Source: Plesiocystis pacifica SIR-1
GTDB taxonomy: Bacteria; Myxococcota_A; Polyangia; Nannocystales; Nannocystaceae
Assembly (NCBI RefSeq): GCF_000170895.1
Contig: NZ_ABCS01000008.1
Span: 1-64,000 of the forward strand
Direction: 5' to 3'
DNA length: 64,000 nucleotides
The notes below the pieces were generated by a model. That model worked only from the letters and a program-made list of their open reading frames with translations. It did not search any database and was not told the DNA's origin. The first letter of the stretch is position 1. Each line of letters opens with the position of its first letter. The translations under genes and the position numbers were made by a program. Positions 51,472 through 64,000 of this stretch are shown here, piece after piece.

Positions 51472-52743
51472 GTGATCGTCTGCCCCAGCTGCGGCAAGGA
51501 AAACCAAGACCACTACAAGTTCTGTCTCGGCTGTGGAGCGAAGCTCCCTGCCCCGGGACAGGCTGCTCCACCGCCCGCGCCCCCGCCGGCCGTCAACGCG
51601 CCGCCACCTCCCCAGGTGCCGCCGCCTTCCTACGGCGCGCCGGCGGTCGCCCCCGCTGCGGCTCCGCCTCCCCCGGCCGCGCCCCCGAGCCCCTACGGCC
51701 AGCAGCCTCCTCAGGCGCCGGCGGCCCCCGGCCCCTACGGCCAGCCCCAGCACGGGACCTACGGCCAACCTCCGGGGAGCCAGCCCGCGGCCTACCAGCC
51801 TGCCCCCGCTCCCGCGGCCCCCGCCCCCGCTCCCGCTCCCGCGGCAGCCCCCGGTCAGGTGACGTGCAGCAAGTGCGGGACGCCCAACCCGCCGCAGTTC
51901 AAGTTCTGTGGCGCCTGCGGCAACTCCCTCGCCCCCCCGGCGGCTGCGCCCGCACCCGCTCCCGCTCCGGCCCAGCCGCCCCCCCCCGGCTACTCCCCAG
52001 CGCACAGCTACACGCCGCCGGCTCAGCCTGCGGCTCAGCAACCTGGCGGTCCGGCCAAGACGATGTTCGTCGACCCGAACAACCCGCCGCCGAAGGTCGC
52101 CCCGGCGGCCGCCGTGCCCACGGTGCGGCTCGTGCTCCTGCGCGAGGACGGCAGCGAAGGCGGCGTGCTCGTCATCGAGGGCGGGCCCGAACGCATCGGC
52201 CGAGCCCACGGGCCGCCCTTCGACAGCGACGCCTACCTCGACCCCCAGCACGCCGACCTGAGCGCGACGCCCGAGGGCCTGATCATCGATGACCTGCAGT
52301 CGCTCAACGGCGTCTACCTGAAGATCATCGGCCGGGTCGAGCTGCGCGACCAGGACTACTTCCGCGTCGGCCAGGAGCTGCTGTTCTACGAGGACCTGCC
52401 CGAGCCCGCGACCACGGCCGACGGGACCGAGCGCATGGGCAGCCCGAACCCCGGCTACTGGGGCCGGGTGAGCGTGATGCTCAGCATCGATCGAGCCTGC
52501 TCGGCGTTCCCGGTCAAGGACAGCGGCGTGACCATCGGCCGCGAAGATGGGGACATCACCTTCCCCACCGACGGCTACGTGTCCGGCTCGCACTGCCGCA
52601 TCGTCGGCGACGACGAGGGCGTGTTCCTCGAGGACCTCGGCAGCTCCAACGGCACCTACATGCGCGTGCGCAAGGGCCAGCTCGTCCACCCGGGCTCGCT
52701 GATCCTCATCGGCCAGCAGCTGTTCCGCATCGACGCCGGCTGA
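51472..52743 (+). CDS. Zinc-ribbon (two), double-FHA protein
   Basis: 423 aa. N-terminal zinc ribbon CPSCGKENQDHYKFCLGCG, a roughly 105-residue Pro/Ala/Tyr/Gln linker, a second ribbon CSKCGTPNPPQFKFCGACG, then FHA domains near 225-310 (ERIGRAHG, QHADLS, LNGVYLK) and 335-420 (VTIGREDGDITF, GSHCRI, SSNGTYMRVR). The phosphothreonine-binding GR...S/NG pattern is intact in the second. FHA domains read Ser/Thr-kinase output; the ribbon may bind nucleic acid or another protein. GTG 51472 has GAGG upstream and follows the frameshifted paralogue; the pair is one transcript. Confidence 0.88.
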   Translation: MIVCPSCGKENQDHYKFCLGCGAKLPAPGQAAPPPAPPPAVNAPPPPQVPPPSYGAPAVAPAAAPPPPAAPPSPYGQQPPQAPAAPGPYGQPQHGTYGQPPGSQPAAYQPAPAPAAPAPAPAPAAAPGQVTCSKCGTPNPPQFKFCGACGNSLAPPAAAPAPAPAPAQPPPPGYSPAHSYTPPAQPAAQQPGGPAKTMFVDPNNPPPKVAPAAAVPTVRLVLLREDGSEGGVLVIEGGPERIGRAHGPPFDSDAYLDPQHADLSATPEGLIIDDLQSLNGVYLKIIGRVELRDQDYFRVGQELLFYEDLPEPATTADGTERMGSPNPGYWGRVSVMLSIDRACSAFPVKDSGVTIGREDGDITFPTDGYVSGSHCRIVGDDEGVFLEDLGSSNGTYMRVRKGQLVHPGSLILIGQQLFRIDAG

Positions 52744-52753
52744 AGCCGAGCAC

Positions 52754-52795
52754 CAAAAAAGAGCACTCGGCCCGAAGGTCGAGTGCTCTTTTTTG
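52754..52795. terminator. Two-way terminator between convergent FHA and sigma genes
   Basis: A stem of about 15-16 bp (CAAAAAAGAGCACTCG with CGAGTGCTCTTTTTTG, 10-nt loop) ends in T runs on both strands. Confidence 0.95.
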
Positions 52796-52815
52796 GGTCC
52801 GCGGTCGCCCGCGGA

Positions 52816-54111
<1,296 letters not shown>

Positions 54112-54886
54112 TGTTCTTCCTCATTCCTGGCGCAACATGCGCCGATCCGGATCGTGGGACGGGGTGCCGTCCGTTCCTGGTGGATGCGAGCCTGAGCTCG
54201 GAGTGGGTAGAGCCCTCCGGGTATCCAACCGAGGTGTCCCCGATCTATGCCCTGGGCTTGTGACGCCTTCCCGGTGGGTGGTGTTGCGTATCGTCGACGC
54301 GTGAGCGGCGGGAAGACTTCGGACTTCTCGACAACGGCGAAGGAGGTGCTTCAATGACAGCGAAGTTCCTGGCGAGTCGAAGGTGTCCATGAATGTGGTC
54401 TGAGGTGAGCCTGTGTCGGCCGCTTGGATGGACCTCGGGACCTGTCTAGCTGGCGCGAGGCTCTGCGATTGTCGTGCCATTAATGAGAGTCGCCAGAGGC
54501 GATGCTTCGATCACGATAGCCGAAGATTCCTCAAACGTGACAGCCTGGTGGATGCCCTACTCGCCACCACGGGTAAACCCCTGCGTAGGTTGGGTCGTGG
54601 GGTTGGGCGGCCGGCCCGTGGCTCGCATTTGGGCCTCTGAGGCGCCAGCGCAGCCTGCGTGGGTGCTTGGAGTGACTTTGGCACGGACGAGATCCCCTGG
54701 CCCGACCATGGACGGGGGCGCGCTCATTCGTCGTCATGGCTTGGTATGATGGCCGTTGACAGCGGGTGTCCATGACAAGAATGTCGCTCTCGGGGATATC
54801 CCGGCCACAACACAAGCCACCCTTTTGAACGTCGTTTGGGGCGCTGTCCCCCCAACTATCGTTCCAGAGCTGGGGCGAAGGCACCC
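54112..54886. other. Gene-free region upstream of the sigma factor (775 bp)
   Basis: It is the longest gene-free stretch here. Composition is slightly less GC-rich than the surrounding genes. It contains TTGACA at about 54767 and assorted short inverted repeats, but I found neither a convincing promoter for the sigma gene nor an ORF with a start signal. It could contain a leader RNA or small RNA. Confidence 0.4.
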
Positions 54887-57016
54887 CTACTTGCGCTCCG
54901 CGACCATCCAGATCTCGGGCGATGCGCTGCCGTAGAAGCGATTCCGCGTGTCGCGGCTTCCAGCGACCTCGAGCACGCGCATCCCCATGTGAGACAGGGC
55001 CTTACCGAGATCCTGCACGGTGTAGGCGCGCATGAACATGTAGTGCTCGTACTGTCGACCGTCGTCGAAGATGATCGTCCGGTGAACGCGCAGTCGGCTG
55101 GCAAAGAAGTTCATCTCTGCCTCGTCGAGGACCATGCAGCGCTTGCCCTGCCACCAGCTCCGGGCCGGGAGGTGGGGCGCGACGAAGTCGCGGTTGAAGA
55201 CGTGTAGCAGCAGGCGCCCGCCCGGCGCGAGGCGGCCGATCATCTCCTCGAGCACCTGGCGGTTCTGCTCTTCCTCGAAGTAGCCGAAGGTCGAGCCGAT
55301 GCACATCACGCCGTCGTACTGACGGTCGCGCGGGAGCTGGCGCATGTCGCCGTGGATGAAGTCCACCGCGTCGTCGCCGATCTCGGCGAGCTCCTTGCTC
55401 TGCCCCGCCGAGAGCAGCAGCGCCAGGGAGTTGTCGATCCCGGCGACCTGGTAGCCGAGCTTGGCGAGCTCGATGGCGTGGCGTCCATCGCCGCAGCCGA
55501 CGTCGAGGATGGTCGAGCCCGGCTCCTTGCCCAGCAGCGCCGCCACGAACTCGGAGTCGCGGCGCGCCGTCTCGCCCCAGCTCGGCGGGTAGAGGTAGAG
55601 GTAGTGCTCGGCGAAGACGTCGTCGTACCAGGCCTTGCGCCGGCGCGGTCGCGCGGCCTCGGGCGCGGCCGGAGGCGCGGGCGGCTTGGACTCCGCCGGT
55701 GGCGGCGAGGGAGGCTTGGACTCCGTCGGCGCGGCGGGGGGCGTCGCAGGCGGGGCGCTCGGGGGACCGGCGACCTCCTCGACTTCCTGAACCTCGTCGA
55801 CCTCGTCGACCTCTTCGACCTCTTGGAGGTCGTCGAGGTCCTCGACCTGGACCTCGTCGAGGTCCTCGACCTCCTCGACCTCTTCCGCGGCTTCTTGGGC
55901 AGCCTCCGCCGCTGGTGCGGTCAGCGAGGGCAAGACCAGGCCCGCGCCCTCGCTCGCCTCGCTCGTGGCAGGCGGAGCGCTCGGCGTCACCTCTTCGGCC
56001 GGCCGCGCGAGCTGGGGGATCACCACCGAGCCCGCGTCGGCGCTCGCGGCCGAGGCGTCTGCGCTCGGGTCCTCGGGCGCCGGCTCGACCACGGTGTCGG
56101 CGTCGGGATCGACAGGCGCCCCCTCGACCGCGGTGTCCTCGAGGAGCTCGAGCTCGCCCGAGTCGACGTTGACGATGCTCTCGGGAATGACGGCTCCGTC
56201 GTCGTCCTCGTCGTCGTAGACCGCCGCAGACACGTTGCTGCCGGCGACGAGTCCGGGGATGAACACGCCAGCGTCGGCGTCTTTGGTCTCCGCCTGCTCC
56301 TGGGCGACGCGCGCCTCGTAGGCCGCGCGCTCTTCGGGGGTGGGCTCGGGCGCTCGACCGATGACCGTCTCCCCCGTGCGCACGGGGATGTCGTCGTAGA
56401 CGACCGCGTCGACCTCGACCTCTTCGACGACTTCCGCCTCGCCCTCCTCGACCGGATCCGCCTCCCCTTCCGCGCTCGCAGGGGCGCTCAAGCTGGGGAT
56501 CACGAAGGACGGCTCGTCGGCGGCCGCGGCCTCGGGCGCTGGCGCAGCGGGCTCGGCCGGCGCGGGGACAACAGCGGCGGGGGCCTCCCCCGACGTCGCC
56601 AGGGTCGGAATGGTGAAGCCAGCCTCGGCCTCCGCTGCGGGCGCAGGGCTGTCGCCCTGGCCTTCCCCGTCGAGCTCGTCAAAGCGACCGCTCTCGTAAG
56701 ACGGCGGATCGAGGTTCGGGTCGTCGTCAAACGCAGCGCTCGTCGGCGGAGGCGGCACGCTGCCCATCTCCGTGGGCTCGGGCTCCGCTTCGGGCTCGGG
56801 CGCCGCCACGGCAGGCGCCGCTGGGACGGGCTCCGCTGGGACGGGCTCCGCTGCAACAGGCTCAGGCTCAGGCTCAGGCTTTTTCCTGCGCGGCGGCCCC
56901 GACAAGCCCGCGCCGAGCTCCCCGACCACGCGCGCATCAAAGCCATCGATGGGCCCACGCCGCGGCGAGCTCGGAGGCACGCGCAACCACTCGACGTCCT
57001 CGACATCCCAGCTCAC
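54887..57016 (-). CDS. SAM-dependent methyltransferase with a ~457-residue disordered acidic arm
   Basis: 709 aa from GTG 57016. Residues 1-457 are Pro/Ala/Glu/Asp-rich with runs such as EPEPEPVAAEPVPAEP, repeated F/V-(V/T)-I-P-(S/G/T)-L motifs (FTIPTLA, FVIPSLS, FIPGL, VVIPQL, LVLPSLT) and the EVEEVEDLDEV block near 398-434. Residues 458-709 form a class I methyltransferase: KAWYDDVFAEHYLYLYPP, motif I ILDVGCGDG (503-511), IDNSLALLL, DFIHGDMRQLP, CIGSTFGYF. The acceptor substrate is unknown. It overlaps psd by 4 nt (GTGA), so it may modify a lipid or envelope component; that is inference. Confidence 0.8.
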   Translation of the reverse strand: MSWDVEDVEWLRVPPSSPRRGPIDGFDARVVGELGAGLSGPPRRKKPEPEPEPVAAEPVPAEPVPAAPAVAAPEPEAEPEPTEMGSVPPPPTSAAFDDDPNLDPPSYESGRFDELDGEGQGDSPAPAAEAEAGFTIPTLATSGEAPAAVVPAPAEPAAPAPEAAAADEPSFVIPSLSAPASAEGEADPVEEGEAEVVEEVEVDAVVYDDIPVRTGETVIGRAPEPTPEERAAYEARVAQEQAETKDADAGVFIPGLVAGSNVSAAVYDDEDDDGAVIPESIVNVDSGELELLEDTAVEGAPVDPDADTVVEPAPEDPSADASAASADAGSVVIPQLARPAEEVTPSAPPATSEASEGAGLVLPSLTAPAAEAAQEAAEEVEEVEDLDEVQVEDLDDLQEVEEVDEVDEVQEVEEVAGPPSAPPATPPAAPTESKPPSPPPAESKPPAPPAAPEAARPRRRKAWYDDVFAEHYLYLYPPSWGETARRDSEFVAALLGKEPGSTILDVGCGDGRHAIELAKLGYQVAGIDNSLALLLSAGQSKELAEIGDDAVDFIHGDMRQLPRDRQYDGVMCIGSTFGYFEEEQNRQVLEEMIGRLAPGGRLLLHVFNRDFVAPHLPARSWWQGKRCMVLDEAEMNFFASRLRVHRTIIFDDGRQYEHYMFMRAYTVQDLGKALSHMGMRVLEVAGSRDTRNRFYGSASPEIWMVAERK

Positions 57017-57912
57017 GATCCGGCCTCCTCAGTAGCTAGCGCTGGCGCCCGCAGTAGGGGCTGGCCAAAACGCAGCGGCGTCCCCGGACGCACGCCCTCG
57101 GCGAGCTCGACGCCCGGCTCGGTCAGCATCACCACGGTGCTCCCGAGGTGGAACACGCCGAGCTCGCGGCCCTTGTCGATGAAGGGCGCGGGCTGCAGGT
57201 GGACCTCGGTCTCGGCGACGGGGTGGGCCTCGACCTCGCGGTACGAGCAGCTCATGTGCCCGACCCCAAAGGCGGCGACCATGACCACCGCGACCTGCCC
57301 CGCGTCGGTGTCGAGCAAGTGCACGACCCGCTCGTTGACCGCGAACAAGCGCGGCTCGCTGGCCACGGAGGCGTCGTTGACGGGCAACAGGCGACCGGGG
57401 ATCAGCGTCAGGCGCCGCGCCACGCCGGAGATCGGGCTGTGCACGCGGTGGTAGTCCCGGGGGTGCAGGTAGATGACGGTCTGTAGCCCGCCGACGAAGC
57501 GCTTGGCGAGCTCGGCGTCCGCGAGCAGCTCGCCGATGGCGTAGGCGTGCCCCTTGGCGACCACCACGCCCTGATCCTCGACGGTCTCGACCTCGCGCAG
57601 GCGTCCGTCGCAAGGTGAGACGAGCACCTCGGGCCGCTTGTCGACCACGCGGGCCCCATCACGAAGAGTACGGGTGAAGAAGGCATCGAAGCTGGCGTAG
57701 CCCCGGTTGAGGGAGTCCGGCTCGACCTCCTCGAGGTTGACCCCGAAGGCTCGCGCATAGGTTTGGACCGCCGCCTTCGAGACCCCCTTGGGCAGGGGCA
57801 GGCGCGCGACGGCACCCATGGCTTGGGTCACCGCCATGGCGGACCACTGGGGCGAGCGTTCGATGAGCTTGACCGCTAGGCGGTCCCGCAGCGAGAGGTC
57901 CGACGCGCGCAT
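57013..57912 (-). CDS. psd: Phosphatidylserine decarboxylase proenzyme
   Basis: 299 aa from ATG 57912. It makes phosphatidylethanolamine. Family signatures are SPCDGRLREVETVE, YLHPRDYHRVHSPISG, and the self-cleavage site GVFHLGSTVVML (LGST, where the Ser becomes the pyruvoyl group). TAGCAT lies 10 nt before the ATG. It is the upstream partner of the methyltransferase with which it shares GTGA. Confidence 0.95.
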   Translation of the reverse strand: MRASDLSLRDRLAVKLIERSPQWSAMAVTQAMGAVARLPLPKGVSKAAVQTYARAFGVNLEEVEPDSLNRGYASFDAFFTRTLRDGARVVDKRPEVLVSPCDGRLREVETVEDQGVVVAKGHAYAIGELLADAELAKRFVGGLQTVIYLHPRDYHRVHSPISGVARRLTLIPGRLLPVNDASVASEPRLFAVNERVVHLLDTDAGQVAVVMVAAFGVGHMSCSYREVEAHPVAETEVHLQPAPFIDKGRELGVFHLGSTVVMLTEPGVELAEGVRPGTPLRFGQPLLRAPALATEEAGS

Positions 57913-57956
57913 GAGCAGCAAAATGCTATCGGGCCCCAGCCCCGCGGGCAAGCAGA

Positions 57957-57999
57957 GGCCCCGTTTTGAGCGCCGCGTGGCAGCGCTCGAAACGGGGCC
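57957..57999 (-). terminator. Probable glnA terminator
   Basis: A 16-bp stem with one wobble (57957-57972 with 57984-57999). The following U tract on the minus strand is poor (TCTGCTTG). It lies about 55 nt after the glnA stop. Confidence 0.55.
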
Positions 58000-58054
58000 C
58001 GTTCGTTCAGTCCTTCACCGTGCAAGGTTCAGCACGGTGCCCGACCGGCTCAGG

Positions 58055-59476
<1,422 letters not shown>

Positions 59477-59558
59477 GGTTTTGATCCGGGAGTGTTGGGG
59501 GCGCTCGGAATCTGGGTGGCGCAGAAGCGGAGGGTTCAGATGAACAAAAAACGTGGGC

Positions 59559-61755
<2,197 letters not shown>

Positions 61756-61828
61756 ATGCGAAACCCGGGCGGCCGTCTAGCTCCTGCGAACGATCTTTCG
61801 CGGCGCTGAACCTGCTTCAGAACGTTGA

Positions 61829-62326
61829 TTACTGGTTAATTTTCATGGTCTGGGCGATCCCGGCGCGGTCCATGAGGAGGGCGTCGACGACCCCTGCGCG
61901 AACGCCGGGGATGGCCGGATAGTACCCAGGACGGCGCCCGACCGTATCAAAGCCGAGCTTGGCGTAGAGCGCGACCGCAGGCGCGTTGTCGGCGGCGACT
62001 TCGAGGCCGATTCGCTCGCAGCCGAGCGCTCCCGCGCGTGCGATGACTTCCAAGAGGAGATCTCGGCCCAGGCCTTGGCCGCGCGCCTCGGGGACGACCC
62101 CGATCCGGCGCAGCTCGCAGCGACCATCGAGGGCGGGCGTGCATGGAGCGCAGGCGAAGCCGAGGTCCCGGCCGTCTAGCGAGGCGATCAGCACGAGCCC
62201 CTCCCCCACCCGCGGATGCAGCTCCGCCTCCCAGGCCGCGCCGGTCCACGGTCGGGGAAAGCAGCGCGCGTCGAGGCGCGCGAGGATCTCGAGGTCGGCC
62301 GCGCTCGCGCCTCGCGGCCGCGTCAC
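61829..62326 (-). CDS. rimI: GNAT acetyltransferase, RimI-like
   Basis: 165 aa from GTG 62326. Gcn5-type fold with V-V-P-E-A-R-G-Q-G-L-G acetyl-CoA loop (GVVPEARGQGLGRDLL) and LEVAADNAPAVALYAKLGF. RimI acetylates the N-terminal Ala of ribosomal protein S18; substrate here is by homology only. It overlaps engB by 4 nt (GTGA). Confidence 0.85.
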   Translation of the reverse strand: MTRPRGASAADLEILARLDARCFPRPWTGAAWEAELHPRVGEGLVLIASLDGRDLGFACAPCTPALDGRCELRRIGVVPEARGQGLGRDLLLEVIARAGALGCERIGLEVAADNAPAVALYAKLGFDTVGRRPGYYPAIPGVRAGVVDALLMDRAGIAQTMKINQ

Positions 62327-63117
62327 TCGGGATCCGACTTGCGATCTGGCTCCAGGGCCGGCGCCTTGGGCAGCTCCGACTCCGGGGCCAGGGGCGTGGC
62401 CGTCGGCGGCACGACCTCGATGGGCTCCGTCGCTCGCCGGGCGAGGCGGGCGAGCTCGTCACCGAGGGTCCCGCGACGATCGGCGACGGTCAGCCCCTGC
62501 CCGCTCGACGCCGAGGTCAGCAGCACGTCCCGGGGATCGATGCCCATGGCCTCGGCGAAACGCTTGGGCAACAAGCCGCGCTCGGCCGCCCCGAGCTTGT
62601 CGCACTTGGTCGCGCACAGCAGGCTCGGCAAGCTGATCTCGCGGCAAAACTCGAGCAGCTCGAAGTCGCTGTCCTTGGGCCCGTGGCGCGCGTCGATGAG
62701 CACCAAGAGCCCGCCCAGGGCGTCGCGCTGGCGCAGGTAGCTCTCGATCATCGGCCCGAAGGAGTCCCGGACCTCGCGGCGGGCCTTGGCGAAGCCGTAG
62801 CCCGGGAGGTCGACCCAGCGCAGGGACACCTGGGCCTCTCGGGGCCCGGCGAGCTGCATGTGAAAGAAGTTGAGCAAGCGGGTGCGACCGGGCGTGCGGC
62901 TGACCCGAGCGAGACCGCGCTGCTCGGTGAAGGCGTTGAGCAAGCTCGACTTGCCCACGTTCGAGCGCCCGGCCACGGCGATCTCGGGCAGGTCTGCCGG
63001 CGGGCAGTCGGCGAGCTTGGGCGCGCTGAGTTCGAAGCGTGCCGTGTGCACGTACCAGCGCGGGCGCTTGCCCTTGCCCGTCTTGGCCTTGCCCGCCTTG
63101 GACTTCGACTTGGCCAT
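62323..63117 (-). CDS. engB: Ribosome biogenesis GTPase EngB/YsxC
   Basis: 264 aa. GTPase motifs are G1 AGRSNVGKSSLLNAF, G2/G3 TPGRTR and VDLPGYGFAK, and G4 CATKCDKLG. It assists large-subunit assembly. The C-terminal 45 residues (TEPIEVVPPTATPLAPESEL) are a Pro/Glu extension beyond the usual 200 aa. ATG 63117 (MAKSKSKAGK) is 8 nt after TAGGGT, with no Shine-Dalgarno; a basic Lys-rich start replaces the usual short N-terminus. Divergent from coaE. Confidence 0.93.
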   Translation of the reverse strand: MAKSKSKAGKAKTGKGKRPRWYVHTARFELSAPKLADCPPADLPEIAVAGRSNVGKSSLLNAFTEQRGLARVSRTPGRTRLLNFFHMQLAGPREAQVSLRWVDLPGYGFAKARREVRDSFGPMIESYLRQRDALGGLLVLIDARHGPKDSDFELLEFCREISLPSLLCATKCDKLGAAERGLLPKRFAEAMGIDPRDVLLTSASSGQGLTVADRRGTLGDELARLARRATEPIEVVPPTATPLAPESELPKAPALEPDRKSDPE

Positions 63118-63125
63118 GGCCGCGG

Positions 63126-63180
63126 ACCCTACCACTGTGCCACGGGGCGCGCTCACAGCCGCGGCGAGCGGTGTTATCCT
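63126..63180. promoter_or_regulatory. Divergent leaderless promoters of engB and coaE
   Basis: Minus strand TAGGGT (63126-63131), 8 nt before ATG 63117. Plus strand TATCCT (63175-63180), 7 nt before ATG 63188, with CTCACA 17 nt further up. The 70-nt gap is all promoter. Confidence 0.55.
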
Positions 63181-63187
63181 CGGGCCA

Positions 63188-64000
63188 ATGCAGGTCTACG
63201 GACTCACAGGCGGCATCGGGAGCGGCAAGTCGACGGTCGCCGCCATGCTCGAGGAGTACGGCATCCCCGTGGTCTCCGCCGACGAGCTGTCGCGCATGGT
63301 CGTGGCGCCCGGGAGCGTCGGACTCGCCGACGTCGTCCAGGCCTTCGGCGCCGAGGTCCTCGACGATCGCGGCGAGCTCGACCGCAAGAAGATCGGGCGC
63401 GTGGTCTTCGCCAGCCCCGAGCGCCGCAAGGAGCTCGAGGCCATCCTCCACCCGCGCATCCGCGAGCGCTACGAGCAGGTCCTCGACGCCCTCGAGAAGG
63501 CCGGGCACCCCGTCATGGTCTACGAGGTGCCCCTGCTGTTCGAGAAGAAGCTCGAGCAGCAAGACGAGATGGCGGGCGTCATCCTCGTCACCGCCTCGGC
63601 CGACACGCGCATCGCCCGGGTCAAGGCCCGCGACGCGCTGACCACCGAGGACGTCCTCGCCCGCATGCGCGCGCAGATGCCCGAGGAGGAGAAGCGCCGC
63701 CGGGCCAACTACATCATCCACAACGAGGGCCACCTCGACGACCTGCGCGTCGAGGTCGAGCACCTGATCTCCCGCTACCTCCGGCTGCCGCCCAACCGCA
63801 GCTTCGGCGCGGCCCCCAGCGAGCCCATCTCGGTCGTCGCCCCCGCGGGCGAGTCCGACATCGACACCCTGTCTCCGGAGGAGGCCGACGCGGTCGAGAC
63901 CCTCGAGCCCGAAGAAGCTGGCCCGGACCCCCACGAGGAGCCCACCGCCGAGACGCCGCGCGCCGAGATCGAGTCGCAGATGCAGGCCCGCGCAGCACCC
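63188..64000 (+). CDS. coaE: Dephospho-CoA kinase, C-terminus cut by window edge
   Basis: 271 codons visible, still open at the edge. P-loop GLTGGIGSGKSTVAAML, VVSADELSRMVV, YEVPLLFEKKLEQQDEM and RRRANYIIHNEGHLDDL are family motifs. It phosphorylates the 3'-OH of dephospho-CoA, last step of CoA synthesis. The catalytic domain ends near 200 aa; the visible rest (from about 210) is a low-complexity Pro/Glu/Asp extension (EEADAVETLEPEEAGPDPHE) of unknown use. ATG 63188 lies 7 nt after TATCCT. Confidence 0.93.
   Translation, partial: MQVYGLTGGIGSGKSTVAAMLEEYGIPVVSADELSRMVVAPGSVGLADVVQAFGAEVLDDRGELDRKKIGRVVFASPERRKELEAILHPRIRERYEQVLDALEKAGHPVMVYEVPLLFEKKLEQQDEMAGVILVTASADTRIARVKARDALTTEDVLARMRAQMPEEEKRRRANYIIHNEGHLDDLRVEVEHLISRYLRLPPNRSFGAAPSEPISVVAPAGESDIDTLSPEEADAVETLEPEEAGPDPHEEPTAETPRAEIESQMQARAAP

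Noticed and set aside
50408..51475. Programmed frameshifting in the zinc-ribbon/FHA gene
   Set aside because: No slippery heptamer or downstream stimulatory structure was evident; a one-base change in a C run is the simpler explanation.
54531..54884. 117-codon minus-strand frame upstream of the sigma gene
   Set aside because: No ribosome-binding site, composition is not protein-like, and no domain is recognised.
59477..59558. Sigma54 promoter upstream of glnA
   Set aside because: No TGGCAC-N5-TTGC pattern in this gap.

Overview
The window is very GC-rich, almost fully coding DNA from the chromosome of a myxobacterium. Markers are an AgmX/GltJ-like zinc-ribbon plus GYF protein, a membrane Ser/Thr kinase, zinc-ribbon/FHA proteins, an FHA-GAF-sigma54 activator, a PilZ protein, and many lipoproteins whose signal peptide is followed by a long Ser/Thr/Glu linker. 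That lipoprotein style is typical of Nannocystaceae (Plesiocystis, Enhygromyxa, Nannocystis). The family assignment is inference; no rRNA or marker alignment was possible.

Layout. 1-9 kb: start of a small helical DNA-binding-like protein, a FadL-like porin, a TPR lipoprotein, tRNA-Cys, a coiled-coil membrane protein, threonine aldolase and the AgmX-like protein. 9.4-16.6 kb (minus): purH-purD, a DUF1015 gene, hisZ and purA. 16.7-24.3 kb (minus): a cysteine-bearing sigma-region-4 regulator, a MerR-like regulator, a kinase, a MepA-like endopeptidase and three lipoproteins. An AT-richer 0.5-kb intergenic block at 17.9-18.5 kb carries a 21-bp perfect inverted repeat. 24.3-31.4 kb (minus): a reductive-pyrimidine (beta-alanine) catabolic operon of beta-ureidopropionase, dihydropyrimidinase, NCS1 permease, methylmalonate-semialdehyde dehydrogenase and class III aminotransferase, with an inverted repeat inside its promoter. 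31.4-36.1 kb: dnaK and lon, which have near-identical promoter layouts. 36.4-45.2 kb (mostly plus): sigma54 activator, lipoproteins, a 100-bp tandem duplication, a 55-aa gene, parA-parB and a PilZ protein. 45.2-52.8 kb: folD, an FmdB-type protein with a poly-Ser tail, a 1194-aa TPR/HEAT protein and two zinc-ribbon/FHA proteins, one frameshifted. 52.8-63.1 kb (minus): a primary-type sigma factor, a methyltransferase with a ~457-residue disordered arm coupled to psd, then engB-rimI-pyrK-pyrD-glnB-glnA. coaE runs off the right edge.

Expression. About a dozen genes have a sigma70-like -10 box (TAnnnT or close) ending only 6-8 nt before an ATG, GTG or TTG and no Shine-Dalgarno. This implies leaderless mRNAs and was used to choose several starts. 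Genes inside operons have normal Shine-Dalgarno sequences or 4-nt GTGA overlaps. Several intrinsic terminators share a GTTGG-like motif just after the U tract.

The most notable candidates for something undescribed are the ENSxLxxL motif shared by the AgmX-like protein and the nearby coiled-coil membrane protein, the cysteine-bearing sigma-4 regulator, the disordered-arm methyltransferase coupled to psd, and the AT-rich palindrome island.
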